Source: Novosphingobium pentaromativorans US6-1 (GTDB lineage Bacteria; Pseudomonadota; Alphaproteobacteria; Sphingomonadales; Sphingomonadaceae). From it: a DNA stretch of 64,000 bases. The stretch lies in NCBI RefSeq assembly GCF_000767465.1, contig NZ_CP009291.1, forward strand, positions 2,391,501 through 2,455,500, in the 5' to 3' direction. The notes beneath the pieces are model-generated. The model was not told the origin of the DNA and ran no database searches. It saw only the letters and a list, made by a program, of their open reading frames with translations. This document shows positions 43,293-52,412 of this stretch, piece by piece. Every line of letters begins with the position of its first letter. Position 1 is the first letter of the stretch. Position numbers and translations under genes: made by a program.

Positions 43293-44006
43293 TCAGTAGT
43301 CGTGGTCGACCGAGCCAATGCCGTTGATCTGGCTGCGCAGGTTTGCCGGCTTGCGGACCAGGCTGACGTTGCCTGCACCATTGATCACGATATCGACGAG
43401 ATTGCGGGCGCCGACGGTCACGTCGCCAACGCCGTCGATCCGCACCACTGCATCTTCGGCGTCGACCTGGCCGACGTCGATCGAGCCGGCGCCTGCCGAG
43501 GTGATGAACAGCTTGCGAACCCGGCCTTCGGCATCGAGATCGACTGCACCCTCTGAGCGCAGCGTGAACTTCTCCTGGTCGAGACCGGCGAGAGTCACGT
43601 CGCCCGGAGCGTCGAGGTCGAGACCGTTGATCTCCGGTGCGGTGATCCGGACCTTGATGCTGCGGTCGGAGCGGTATTTGCCCTCGATGCCGAGGCGTCC
43701 GTTCACCCAGGTCAGGCGGTCGACGATCTTCTGCGGGCCGGTGACGATCATCTCGGACGTATCGCCGCGGGTGAAGCTGAGCTGGACCGGGATCTCCATG
43801 GCCAGCCTGGCACCGGGTTCGACGGTGAACTTGCGGGTCCGGTTGGGCCCCAGGTTCTTGTCGTCCTCGCCGATGGTCCAGCTCCAGCCATGGCCTTCGG
43901 CAAAGTCCTGACGCAGCTTTTCGCCGCCGATAACCCATGCCGAGCCGAATGCGACGATCGAAAGGATCACGCCGCTGGCGAATACGATGAGCAGTTTCCT
44001 GAGCAT
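43293..44006 (-). CDS. GIN-domain (DUF2807) envelope protein
   Basis: A 237-residue protein with an N-terminal membrane segment or signal (LLIVFASGVILSIVAFGSAWVI) and a repetitive beta-rich C-terminal part: successive glycine turns such as ITSAGAGSID, RIDGVGDVTV and VINGAGNVSL. This is the DUF2807 'head GIN' fold, a beta-helix or -solenoid. It is the last gene of a PadR-DUF1700-GIN operon, 25 bases downstream of DUF1700. The role is not known; related operons in other bacteria respond to envelope or development signals. Confidence 0.85.
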   Translation of the reverse strand: MLRKLLIVFASGVILSIVAFGSAWVIGGEKLRQDFAEGHGWSWTIGEDDKNLGPNRTRKFTVEPGARLAMEIPVQLSFTRGDTSEMIVTGPQKIVDRLTWVNGRLGIEGKYRSDRSIKVRITAPEINGLDLDAPGDVTLAGLDQEKFTLRSEGAVDLDAEGRVRKLFITSAGAGSIDVGQVDAEDAVVRIDGVGDVTVGARNLVDIVINGAGNVSLVRKPANLRSQINGIGSVDHDY

Positions 44007-44031
44007 CTCAGTTTCTCCTTCCTACGTCTTT

Positions 44032-44598
44032 TCAGTCTTCTGCGTGGATGGCGGGCTCGATCACCCGGTAGTGCAGGCGGCCGAACCACATCAGCGCGTT
44101 GACGATCCAGATGCTGATCAGCGTCAGCAGCGCGCCGGCTGCGACCGAGGCGCTCATCATGCCCAGCCCTGCGAGGATCGCGACCAGCCAGCCACCGGGA
44201 AAGCCGTTGAAAGGCCCGACGATCAGCACGAAGCCGCCGGAAACGAAGATCGCCAGGACCGCCACGAACAGGCCGAAGACGACACCGATGATCGGTAGGA
44301 CGATCGGCAGCAGAATCAGGATGTCGATCGTGGCAAGGCCCATGAAGGCCAGGATCGCGGACCAGGCCGAAGACGGCGAGCGGGCGCTTTCCCAGTTGCG
44401 GAAACCGGCCTCGAAGCGCAGTTCGCGGGCGAGGCGGCCGGGATTGCCGAGGGCGGCGGCAACTTCTTCCTCGCTGCGCCCGTCTGCGGCGCCGGCGTCG
44501 AAATGCTCTTCGTAGTCGGCGACGATCTCGGCGATGTCGTCCTGAGGCATGCCCTTGAGGCCGGCCTTCAGGCGCTTGATGAACTCGTTACGCTTCAT
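44032..44598 (-). CDS. DUF1700 family membrane protein
   Basis: A 188-residue protein with an N-terminal cytoplasmic HAAS-like domain (EFIKRLKAGLKGMPQDDIAEIVADYEEHF-type opening, followed by GRSEEEVAAALGNP), then three or four membrane segments between about 78 and 170. DUF1700 proteins are found beside PadR regulators. It overlaps padR by 11 bases. Function unknown; the partnership with PadR is known for the family. Confidence 0.9.
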   Translation of the reverse strand: MKRNEFIKRLKAGLKGMPQDDIAEIVADYEEHFDAGAADGRSEEEVAAALGNPGRLARELRFEAGFRNWESARSPSSAWSAILAFMGLATIDILILLPIVLPIIGVVFGLFVAVLAIFVSGGFVLIVGPFNGFPGGWLVAILAGLGMMSASVAAGALLTLISIWIVNALMWFGRLHYRVIEPAIHAED

Positions 44599-44947
44599 GG
44601 CTGGTCTCCCCTTCCTTCATCGGCGCTTCACTGCCGAGGATGAGGCCGTTCACGGCGGCGGTGAAGGTGCGCCAGTCGCCAACCTGTTCGGCCAGGCGTT
44701 CGCGACCGGTATCGGTGATGCGGTAGTACTTGCGCGGCGGACCCGAGGGCGATTCCTCGAGGTAGGTGGTCACGAGACCTTCCGACTGCATGCGGCGCAT
44801 GAGCGGATAGATCGTGCCTTCGCCCATATCGACCGCGTCGGCCATGCGGCTCGCGATCTCGTAGGCGTAGCTGTCACCGCGCGACAGCAGCGCCAGGACG
44901 CATAGCCCCAGCACCCCTTTCTTCAACTGGATTTCGATTTCGGACAT
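44588..44947 (-). CDS. PadR family transcriptional regulator
   Basis: A 119-residue winged-helix regulator. KKGVLGLCVLALLSRGDSYAYEI and GEGTIYPLMRRMQSEGLV are the PadR helices and wing, and GPPRKYYRITDTGRERL is the signature. It has a short C-terminal helix, so it is the small PadR-s2 type. The start at 44947 is chosen from the family N-terminus. It is first in the PadR-DUF1700-GIN operon; direct repeats 33 bases upstream suggest self-control. Confidence 0.92.
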   Translation of the reverse strand: MSEIEIQLKKGVLGLCVLALLSRGDSYAYEIASRMADAVDMGEGTIYPLMRRMQSEGLVTTYLEESPSGPPRKYYRITDTGRERLAEQVGDWRTFTAAVNGLILGSEAPMKEGETSHEA

Positions 44948-44979
44948 CGAATCATCTCCTGCGGATGCCCAGTGTATAT

Positions 44980-45025
44980 TGCAAGCTACTATGTGATGCA
45001 AGGTACCATGTTAAAGGTAGTACAT
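44980..45025. promoter_or_regulatory. Candidate PadR operator: direct repeats and ATGT-N10-ACAT
   Basis: TGCAAGCTACTATGT (44980-44994) and TGCAAGGTACCATGT (44997-45011), 13 of 15 bases identical and 17 apart, then ATGT at 45008-45011 paired with ACAT at 45022-45025. ATGT/ACAT half-sites resemble known PadR operators. The stretch is locally AT-richer and about 30 bases upstream of padR. Nothing else is seen in the rest of the 251-base gap to 45198. Confidence 0.55.
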
Positions 45026-45198
45026 GTGCATTGATCGGTACCTCTCTATAAGAAGGTATCGGGTAATGTTCTGCGTGGGAAAAATCGCGTGTTCGCTGCA
45101 GCTTGGAAGGCCCCGGCATCGCGGGCGGCGCAACTTAAGCGTTAATTTACCATGTTGCGCCAGAAGGGAGATCAATTCGACTTGCTGGGGATTTCCGC

Positions 45199-46557
45199 AT
45201 GGACAGTTTGCGCGGTCAGTTTTCTGGAGAGGACCAGCCCGAGGAGGGCTCCTTCCACGAACAGGACAGCGGCCGGGAGCCGCCCGCCATCATCGGCAAG
45301 GATGAGCGGCGCATGCAGGTGCGCGCCTACAATTTCTGGGCGAGTCTGCTGGATAACCGCCAGTTTCCCGACATTGCCGACCTCGATCCGGAAAGCCTCG
45401 GCGATTTCGGGCCCTATAGCGTGCTGCTGGACTTCACCCATGGCGCTGACGATCCGGCGATCGTTTATCTGGGAGCGGAACTGGCCGACGAATGCGGTAC
45501 GACCGGTGCGATTCGCGCACTGAGCCAGGTCCCCACACGCTCGCTGCTGTCGCGTATCACCGATCACTACATGCAGATCATCGCCAACCAGGCGCCGATC
45601 GGTTTCGAGGCGGAATTCGTCAACCAGCGCGGCGCGACGATTCTCTACCGCGGGATTCTCCTGCCCTTCTCGCGCAACGACGACCAGATCGATCACATCT
45701 ACGGTGTCATCAACTGGAAGGAGCTGGCCGACCAGACCAGCACCGACGCGCTGATGAAGCAGATCGACGAAGCGGTCGAGACGCGCCCCGCCATGCTGCG
45801 CAGCACGATGCCGCTGACCGGCTGGGCCGATGGCCCGCTCGATCTCGGCATGGTCGAACCTGTCGAGGGACCGGCCGGGATGGACCTGTCGCTCGAAGGG
45901 TACGAAATCGACGATGACGACTATTTCGAAGATGCGCCGATGCCGGCTGTCCACCGCGAGATGGAACTGGGCGACTGGCTCGCCTCGGCCCGTGAACAGG
46001 CGATGCTCGCGCGCAGCAGCGAGGAACGCTCGCGCCATGCGCTCTACGAGGCGATCGGCCTCGCCTACGACTTCGCCCTTGCTGCCGAGAGCGCGCCCGA
46101 CGATTTCGCCGAACTGGTGGAAGATGCCGGTCTGAAGGTGCAGGACCGCGCGCCGTTGATCCCGCTGGTCAAGCTCGTCTTCGGAACCGATTACGACAAG
46201 ACCCGCCTCACCGAATTTGCGACCGCCATCGCCCACGGACGCCGTCTCGGCCTCGAATGCGGGGCGCTTGGGGCGTTCCTGTCCGATGCACCGGGCGGCC
46301 TCAAGGCTCTCGTCAAGGAAGAGCGCCGCCTGCGCCGTGAGGAAAGCTGCAAGGGCAGCGGGCCGCTTTCGCGTCACGAGACCTTGATCGAGGGACTGCG
46401 TGGTCTCGACCCCAAGCCGATCGAGGACGTCGCTCGCAAAAGCGAGTTCACCGTCCTCGTCGCGCGGCGCCTGGATTCGGGCGAAGTGGTGCTGCTGGGC
46501 GAAGTCTGCGACGACGAAGCGCTTTTGGACCGCGCGGCCCGGCAGATCCTCGGATAG
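45199..46557 (+). CDS. PAS-domain (PAS_5-like) protein of unknown function
   Basis: A 452-residue soluble protein. Residues about 40-180 look like a PAS_5 domain: AYNFWASLLDNRQFPDIADLDPESLG, IGFEAEFVNQRG, and LYRGILLPFSRNDDQIDHIYGVINW, as in sphingomonad PAS proteins. The rest is helical and acidic, with no kinase, cyclase or DNA-binding domain. A role as a sensor or adaptor is plausible. It is followed by an unrelated 151-base gap. Confidence 0.75.
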   Translation: MDSLRGQFSGEDQPEEGSFHEQDSGREPPAIIGKDERRMQVRAYNFWASLLDNRQFPDIADLDPESLGDFGPYSVLLDFTHGADDPAIVYLGAELADECGTTGAIRALSQVPTRSLLSRITDHYMQIIANQAPIGFEAEFVNQRGATILYRGILLPFSRNDDQIDHIYGVINWKELADQTSTDALMKQIDEAVETRPAMLRSTMPLTGWADGPLDLGMVEPVEGPAGMDLSLEGYEIDDDDYFEDAPMPAVHREMELGDWLASAREQAMLARSSEERSRHALYEAIGLAYDFALAAESAPDDFAELVEDAGLKVQDRAPLIPLVKLVFGTDYDKTRLTEFATAIAHGRRLGLECGALGAFLSDAPGGLKALVKEERRLRREESCKGSGPLSRHETLIEGLRGLDPKPIEDVARKSEFTVLVARRLDSGEVVLLGEVCDDEALLDRAARQILG

Positions 46558-46708
46558 GAACCGACCTGGGGGCGTTCGACCGGCATTCGTCAGGCGGCGC
46601 CCTTGGAAACGGCATCGGCGCCCGCTAGGCTGACGGGCCAGCGCGCGACAACTGGCCATCCCCGGCGCTTCAGCGGGGGTTAAGGCCGCAAGGGTTCCAA
46701 GAGAGACG

Positions 46709-48079
46709 ATGCCGTTTCAGCGAATTGCCGCCCCCCTGATGAGGTTCCTGGCCTTCCTCGCCCTGCTCGGCTGGGCGGCCGCGCCGGCTGCGGCGCAATC
46801 GATCCTGCGCGATGCGGAGACCGAGGCCCTGCTCAAGGACATGTCGGCGCCGCTGGTCAAGGCATCGGGTCTCGATCCGGCCAATGTCGATATCGTCCTC
46901 GTCAACGACCCTTCCGTGAATGCCTTCGTTGCAGGCGGCCAGGCCGTCTATGTCAACAGCGGCCTGATCAACGAGGCGGATACCGCAGGCGAAGTGCAGG
47001 GCGTGATCGCCCACGAACTGGGTCACGTCACTGGCGGGCATGCGGTGCTCAATCTGGGTGCCAGCAGCGCGACCAATATTTCGCTGCTTTCGCTCCTGCT
47101 CGGTGCGGCTGCGGCGGCAGCCGGTGGCGGCGAAGCGGCGATGGGCGTGATCATGGCCGGCCAGCAGGCCGCCATGGGCAAGTACCTTGCCTATAACCGT
47201 TCGCAGGAGGCTTCGGCCGATGCCGCCGGGGCGCAGTACCTTTCCGCAGCCGGGATCAGCGGCCGTGGCTCGGTCGAATTCTTCAAGAAGCTGCAGAACC
47301 TCGAGTTCCGCTATGGCTATCGCCCCAAGGACGGCGACGAGTTCTACAGCACCCACCCGCTCACCGGCGACCGCATCCAGACGCTGCAGGATACCTATGA
47401 GAAGGACCCGGCCTGGAACAAGCCGGACGATCCCAAGCTGCAGCAGCGCTTCATGCGGATGAAGGCGAAGCTGTTCGGCTACCTTGCCGAACCCAAGGAC
47501 GTCCTGCGGCAGTACCCGCTGACCGACAATTCGATTCCCGCCCACTATGCCCGCGCCTACGCCTATCACAAGGACGCGCAGTTCGATCTCGCCACGGCCG
47601 AGACCGATGCGCTGATCGAGGCCGATCCCGAGGACCCTTACTTCCTGGAGCTGGAAGGTCAGATCCTGCTGGAATCTGGCCGTCCGCAAGAAGCGCTGGC
47701 GCCGCTGCGCAAGGCGACCGAACTGACCGGAAACCAGCCGTTGATAGCGACCCTCTTCGGCCATGCCCTGATTGCGACCGAGGACTCGTCGAACTTCAAG
47801 GAGGCCGAACGGGTGCTGCGCAATGCGGTGGCCCGCGACCGCGAGAATCCGTTCACCTGGTACCAGCTCGGCGTGATCTATGCGGCCAAGGGCGACATGC
47901 CGCGCGCAAGGCTGGCCAGCGCGGAGCAGCAGGTGCTCTCCGGCAACATGAATGCCGCCCTGATGAGCGCGCAGGCGGCCGAGGCGGGCCTGCCGACGGG
48001 CACGCCGGACTGGATCCGCGCGCAGGATATCGAGATGCAGGCACGCGCCGAACTGGAACGCGAGAAGAAGCGTCGCTAG
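46709..48079 (+). CDS. M48 metalloprotease with TPR repeats (BepA-like)
   Basis: A 456-residue exported zinc protease. A signal peptide ends near AAAQ (residue 30). The HEXXH site is HELGH at 102-106, with a second zinc ligand in SQEASADAAGAQYL. The C-terminal half has TPR-like helices (ARAYAYHKDAQFDLATAETDAL; QLGVIYAAKGD). E. coli BepA/YfgC is a periplasmic protease that checks outer-membrane protein assembly. It is followed 54 bases later by a DsbA-like gene, also for the envelope. Confidence 0.9.
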   Translation: MPFQRIAAPLMRFLAFLALLGWAAAPAAAQSILRDAETEALLKDMSAPLVKASGLDPANVDIVLVNDPSVNAFVAGGQAVYVNSGLINEADTAGEVQGVIAHELGHVTGGHAVLNLGASSATNISLLSLLLGAAAAAAGGGEAAMGVIMAGQQAAMGKYLAYNRSQEASADAAGAQYLSAAGISGRGSVEFFKKLQNLEFRYGYRPKDGDEFYSTHPLTGDRIQTLQDTYEKDPAWNKPDDPKLQQRFMRMKAKLFGYLAEPKDVLRQYPLTDNSIPAHYARAYAYHKDAQFDLATAETDALIEADPEDPYFLELEGQILLESGRPQEALAPLRKATELTGNQPLIATLFGHALIATEDSSNFKEAERVLRNAVARDRENPFTWYQLGVIYAAKGDMPRARLASAEQQVLSGNMNAALMSAQAAEAGLPTGTPDWIRAQDIEMQARAELEREKKRR

Positions 48080-48133
48080 GACAGCGCGCAGAAAGCGGCG
48101 GCGCGCTTTGCCGCAACGAGGCAGGATCTACGA

Positions 48134-48832
48134 ATGGCTACAGGCATGAAGTACGCATTTTTCGCCGTGCTGATCGCGGTTCTCGGTGTCGGCGGCTGGT
48201 TCGGCGGGCGCATGGCGATCGAAAGCGTGGTGCACGACTATATCCTCGATCATCCCGAAATCCTGCCGCAGGCGATGGAGAATCTCCAGAACCGGCAGAG
48301 CAGCAAGCAGCTCGCCGGCGTGCGTCAGGCAGTGGAAACGCCCTTCCCCGGCGCGGTGCTGGGCAACCCCGAGGGCAAGGTCACGCTTGTCGAATTCAGC
48401 GACTATGCCTGCGGATACTGCCGCGCGAGCCTGCCTGACGTGATCGAGCTGGTGAAGAAGAACCCCGACCTGCGCATCGTCATCCGCGAACTGCCGATCA
48501 TCAGCCCGCACAGCCCGGAAGCGGCGAGGATGGCCCTTGCCGCAGCGGAGCAGGGCAAGTTTGCCGAGTTCCACGATGCGATGTTCGCGGCCGGGCAGCT
48601 CGACCCGCAGACCATCGAGGCGACCGCCAAGGCCGTCGGCCTTGACATGGAGCGCGCCCGCAAGGTGGCCGAGAGCAAGGATGTGGCGGCGGAGATCCAG
48701 CGCAATTACGAAACCGCCGGCAATCTCGGCTTCGGCGGAACGCCAAGCTGGATCGCGGGCGATCGCCTGATTTCGGGCGCGGTGGGCATCGATCAGCTCT
48801 CCAGCGCGGTCGCCGACGCTCGGGGGAGTTGA
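48134..48832 (+). CDS. DsbA-like thiol-disulfide oxidoreductase
   Basis: A 232-residue envelope oxidoreductase. Anchor or signal at about residues 7-25, then a thioredoxin fold with helical insert; active site CGYC at 93-96 in SDYACGYCRA, and the cis-Pro loop GTPSW. It resembles the DsbA/Com1 group that forms or reshuffles disulfides in the periplasm. AGGA precedes the ATG at 48134. Likely cotranscribed with the M48 protease gene. Confidence 0.9.
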   Translation: MATGMKYAFFAVLIAVLGVGGWFGGRMAIESVVHDYILDHPEILPQAMENLQNRQSSKQLAGVRQAVETPFPGAVLGNPEGKVTLVEFSDYACGYCRASLPDVIELVKKNPDLRIVIRELPIISPHSPEAARMALAAAEQGKFAEFHDAMFAAGQLDPQTIEATAKAVGLDMERARKVAESKDVAAEIQRNYETAGNLGFGGTPSWIAGDRLISGAVGIDQLSSAVADARGS

Positions 48833-48896
48833 TAAAGGGAACATCCTGTCGCAGGGGATTGTTCAGCTTTGCGCGGATCTGGGCTAGGAAACGTTC

Positions 48897-50060
48897 ATGA
48901 GCGTCCTGCCTATCCAGCCCATTCCGTTCTTTGCCGACAAGGACAAGGCCTTCTGGCGCCTCCAGGCGCTCGGCTGGGGCGGGGCCATGCTGCTGCGCAC
49001 GATGTCGGCGATCGCCAACGACCAGCGCCTCTCGTTCCTCGTCTTGGTCCTGATCGCCACGATCACCGGCTTCTCGATCTCGCTGGTGCTCTCGGTCATC
49101 TATCGAACACTGATCACCCGCCGGGCTCTGGTGACCTGGGGCATGACCGCGCTGATCCTGCCCTTCGCAGTGGGCCTCAACGCCTTCATCGATGCCTGGG
49201 TCATTTCGCTGTACCGTTCGGACAGCGATGCGACCTTCACCCAGCTGTTCCTTGGCGTCTTCTACCTCGATGCCACCCTGCTCGGGGCCTGGTCCGCGCT
49301 CTATTACGCCATCAACTTCTATCTGCAGATCGAGGAGCAGAACGACCAGCTGATCCGGCTGGAGAATCAGGCGACCCAGGCGCAGCTGGCGATGCTGCGC
49401 TACCAGCTCAACCCGCATTTCCTGTTCAACACGCTCAATTCGATCTCGACCCTGGTGCTGCTCAAGCAGACCGAGCCGGCCAATGCCATGCTCTCGCGGC
49501 TCTCGTCGTTCCTGCGCTATACGCTCGTCAACAAGCCCTCTGCGCGGGTGACGGTTGCGCAGGAAGTGGAGACGCTCAAGCTCTACCTCGATATCGAGCG
49601 CATGCGCTTCGAAGAGCGCCTGCGGACCACCTTCCACATCGATCCGGCGACCGAATCCTGCCTGCTGCCCTCATTGCTGCTTCAGCCGCTGGTCGAGAAC
49701 GCCATCAAGTATGCCGTGACCCCGCAGGAAAGCGGCGCGGAAATCACCATTTCGGCGCAACTCGTCGGCTCCATGCTTCGCATTACCGTTTCGGACACCG
49801 GCCCCGGCTTGCAAAGCCCCACCACCGACAACAGGTTGTCGGGTATGTCATACGATGGAGGTGAGCCCGTCTCCACGGGCGTTGGTCTGTCCAATATCCG
49901 TGATCGCCTGTCCCAGGCCTATGGCGAACATCACCGATTCGAGACTGTCGAGCCGATCGAAGGCGGTTTTGCCGTCCTGATCGAAATTCCTGTCGAGCGC
50001 CGCGAAGCAGCAGAGGACGTCCCGGAAGCCCCTCGGCTTGCCGCAATGGCTGCACAATGA
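48897..50060 (+). CDS. LytS-type sensor histidine kinase (second pair)
   Basis: A 387-residue kinase with four N-terminal membrane segments (about 24-38, 47-69, 80-103 and 119-142), a short coiled linker, and phosphoacceptor H174 in YQLNPHFLFNTLNS. The ATPase domain has N box LVENAIKYAV and G box DTGPGL with GVGLSNIRDRL. Unlike the first LytS it has no large extracytoplasmic loop, so its signal is probably sensed in the membrane or through contact. Its regulator follows 46 bases later. Confidence 0.9.
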   Translation: MSVLPIQPIPFFADKDKAFWRLQALGWGGAMLLRTMSAIANDQRLSFLVLVLIATITGFSISLVLSVIYRTLITRRALVTWGMTALILPFAVGLNAFIDAWVISLYRSDSDATFTQLFLGVFYLDATLLGAWSALYYAINFYLQIEEQNDQLIRLENQATQAQLAMLRYQLNPHFLFNTLNSISTLVLLKQTEPANAMLSRLSSFLRYTLVNKPSARVTVAQEVETLKLYLDIERMRFEERLRTTFHIDPATESCLLPSLLLQPLVENAIKYAVTPQESGAEITISAQLVGSMLRITVSDTGPGLQSPTTDNRLSGMSYDGGEPVSTGVGLSNIRDRLSQAYGEHHRFETVEPIEGGFAVLIEIPVERREAAEDVPEAPRLAAMAAQ

Positions 50061-50106
50061 AACAATTTTGGGTCTCATGCGTTATGGGGCCCGGAGAACG
50101 AACAAG

Positions 50107-50904
50107 ATGACCATCCGCACCATCCTCGTCGATGATGAGAAACTCGCGATTCAGGGCCTTCAGCTGCGCCTTGAAAAGTATCCGGACGTCGAGATCATCG
50201 ATACCTGCTCGAACGGACGCGAAGCGATCCGCAAGATCAAGACCGAAAAGCCCGACCTCGTGTTCCTCGACATCCAGATGCCCGGTTTCGACGGGTTCTC
50301 GGTGGTCAAGGGCGTCATGGAGATCGAGCCGCCGCTCTTCGTCTTCGTCACCGCCTACCAGGAACATGCCGTGCGCGCCTTCGAGGCGAATGCGGTGAAC
50401 TACCTGATGAAGCCGGTCGAGGAATCGAAGCTGGACGATACCCTTGCGCGCGTGCGCCAGCGCATCGCCGAGAAGCGCTCTGCCGACGAGGCGGAGAAGC
50501 TCAAGAACGTGCTGGCCGAAGTTGCCCCCGACGCGGTCGAGGCCATGCCCGAGGAAGCCGATCCCAATGCCGATCGCTATGAAAAGCTGATCAACATCAA
50601 GGATCGCGGCCAGATCTTCCGCATCGACGTTGACAGCATCGAGCATATCGAGGCGGCTGGCGACTACATGTGCATCCGCACGGCAGACAACTCGCTGATC
50701 CTGCGCGAAACGATGAAGGACCTCGAGCGCCGGCTCGACCCGCGCGTGTTCCAACGCGTCCACCGTTCGACCATCGTCAACCTGAACCAGGTCCGCCAGG
50801 TCAAGCCGCATACCAACGGCGAATGTTTCCTCGTGCTCGATTCAGGTGCACAGGTGAAAGTCAGCCGTTCGTACCGCGACGTGATTGCGCGTTTCGTTCA
50901 CTGA
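50107..50904 (+). CDS. LytTR family response regulator (second pair)
   Basis: A 265-residue response regulator: receiver with ILVDDEKLAIQGL and D55 (LVFLDIQMPG), then LytTR domain with IEHIEAAGDYMCIRT and VHRSTIVNLNQVRQVKP. ATG 50107 matches the receiver N-terminus. It is cotranscribed with the second LytS gene and followed by a terminator. Confidence 0.92.
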   Translation: MTIRTILVDDEKLAIQGLQLRLEKYPDVEIIDTCSNGREAIRKIKTEKPDLVFLDIQMPGFDGFSVVKGVMEIEPPLFVFVTAYQEHAVRAFEANAVNYLMKPVEESKLDDTLARVRQRIAEKRSADEAEKLKNVLAEVAPDAVEAMPEEADPNADRYEKLINIKDRGQIFRIDVDSIEHIEAAGDYMCIRTADNSLILRETMKDLERRLDPRVFQRVHRSTIVNLNQVRQVKPHTNGECFLVLDSGAQVKVSRSYRDVIARFVH

Positions 50905-50935
50905 TAGGGCCGCCGTCGACGGCGCATGAACAGGA

Positions 50936-50963
50936 AAGGCCAGGGGCTCTCGCTCCTGGCCTT
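50936..50963. terminator. Terminator after the second LytTR gene
   Basis: Stem AAGGCCAGG / CCTGGCCTT (50936-50944 and 50955-50963) around a GGCTCTCGCT loop, between convergent genes. T-run is short. Confidence 0.7.
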
Positions 50964-50995
50964 CGTCGTTTGCGGACCTGAAGTCGGACGCCAGC

Positions 50996-51205
50996 TTACT
51001 TCGTCGCGTACTGTCCGGCCTGGGCCTTGAAGTTCTCGCGCGCGAAAGTCTTGGCTGCGGACTGCGTGTCGAAGACTTCGTCCTGCAGGGTCGACTTGAC
51101 GATCGGATAGCCGCGCGAATTGTAGTGCGTGTCGCGCACGGTCAGCCGGTATTTGCCATCCTCGCCTTTCTGGATGAGGTAGGGTTTTTCGACGCTGTCG
51201 TTCAT
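50996..51205 (-). CDS. Small conserved-looking cytoplasmic protein
   Basis: A 69-residue protein: NDSVEKPYLIQKGEDGKYRL, then THYNSRGYPIVKST and FDTQSAAKTFARENFKAQ. It is polar, without signal or membrane segment. Reads like a compact folded protein but belongs to no family I can name. ATG 51205 is chosen; the frame extends upstream to 51430 but without coding character. Expression level unknown. Confidence 0.65.
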   Translation of the reverse strand: MNDSVEKPYLIQKGEDGKYRLTVRDTHYNSRGYPIVKSTLQDEVFDTQSAAKTFARENFKAQAGQYATK

Positions 51206-51551
51206 GGCATTTCTCCGGGTCTGAGGGGAGTGAGGTGTCTTGGTTTCGCTATCGCCCCGCAGAAACCATGCGCGGTCTGCTGGCAGGAAAGCGCCGTCCC
51301 CAGCACAGGCAGGGCCTGAATCAGGGCGGACGAGGCTGCGGCCGGGATGCTCCGGTGCGAACTCAAATGATCGATCTTCATCTCGATGCTCCGGCAACGT
51401 AAGCGGGAGCGCGGATGGTCTCTCAGCCACGAGCGCCTACGAATTCGGATGCTCGTGATCCTTGCGCTATGGTCCCATGCGGCCGCGATTGCAAATCGCG
51501 CATCGATGGTGGTTCTCGACACGGGGCCGCGGCCTTGGCATGGACGGCGCC
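51206..51551. other. 346-base gap before nadC
   Basis: No supportable gene. It contains an inverted repeat CGCGATT / AATCGCG (51484-51500, three-base loop) 52 bases upstream of nadC, a possible operator or leader hairpin, and otherwise only shadow reading frames. Confidence 0.5.
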
Positions 51552-52412
51552 ATGAACGACTTCACGCTGACCGGTTTCGACCTTGCCGCCTTCGTTGATG
51601 CAACGCTTGCCGAAGACCTCGGCGTGGGCCTGCCCGGGGGCGGGCATGACGTGACTTCGGAAAGCGTGATCGACGCCGATGCGCGTTTTGCCGGCACCAT
51701 GGATTCGCGCGACGCCATCACTGTCGCGGGCCTGCCGGTCGCCGCGGCTTTCTTCCGCAAGCTCGACCCTGCGATGGAAATAGAGATCCTCGTCGAGGAG
51801 GGCGCCCGCGTCGGGCCCGGGTCGGACCTCATGCGCCTCTCGGGCAATGCCCGCGCCATGCTGACGGCGGAGCGCAGTGCGCTCAACACCGTGCAGCACC
51901 TGTCCGGGATCGCAACGATGACGCGCGAATATGTCGATGCCATGGGCGGACACGGCATCCTTCTCGATACGCGCAAGACGATCCCGGGCCTGCGTCACCT
52001 CGAAAAGTACGCAACCCGCACCGGTGGCGCGCAGAACCACCGCATGGGCCTGTGGGACGCAGCGATGATCAAGGATAACCACGTCCTCGTCGCCGGCGGC
52101 GTCGGTCCGGCCGTGGGGCGTGCCAAGGCGGCGGGCGTGGCCCAGATCATCTGCGAAGTCGATCGGCTCGACCAGATCGAGCCTGCCATCGAAGCGGGCG
52201 CGCATCACCTCCTGCTCGACAACATGGGGCCTGACATGCTGCGCGAGGCCGTCGCCCTCGTGGCCGGACGCGTGCCGACGGAGGCTTCGGGCGGCGTCAA
52301 TCTCAGGACCATCGGCGCGATTGCCGCCTCGGGCGTCACTTATGTCTCGGTGGGCCGTCTCACCCAGAGCGCACCGGCCGCCGACATCGGCCTCGACTTC
52401 ACGCCGCTGTGA
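51552..52412 (+). CDS. nadC: Quinolinate phosphoribosyltransferase NadC
   Basis: A 286-residue enzyme making nicotinate mononucleotide from quinolinate and PRPP in de novo NAD synthesis. Features are LAEDLGVGLPGGGHDVTSE, LNTVQHLSGIAT, the DTRKTIPGLRHLEKYA segment, GGAQNHRMGLWDAAMIKDNH, and SGGVNLRTIGAIAASGVTYVSVG. nadA and nadB are not here. ATG 51552 follows a weak GGACGG; ATG 51540 is the alternative. It is coupled to the RNase T2 gene by a GTGA overlap. Confidence 0.94.
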   Translation: MNDFTLTGFDLAAFVDATLAEDLGVGLPGGGHDVTSESVIDADARFAGTMDSRDAITVAGLPVAAAFFRKLDPAMEIEILVEEGARVGPGSDLMRLSGNARAMLTAERSALNTVQHLSGIATMTREYVDAMGGHGILLDTRKTIPGLRHLEKYATRTGGAQNHRMGLWDAAMIKDNHVLVAGGVGPAVGRAKAAGVAQIICEVDRLDQIEPAIEAGAHHLLLDNMGPDMLREAVALVAGRVPTEASGGVNLRTIGAIAASGVTYVSVGRLTQSAPAADIGLDFTPL

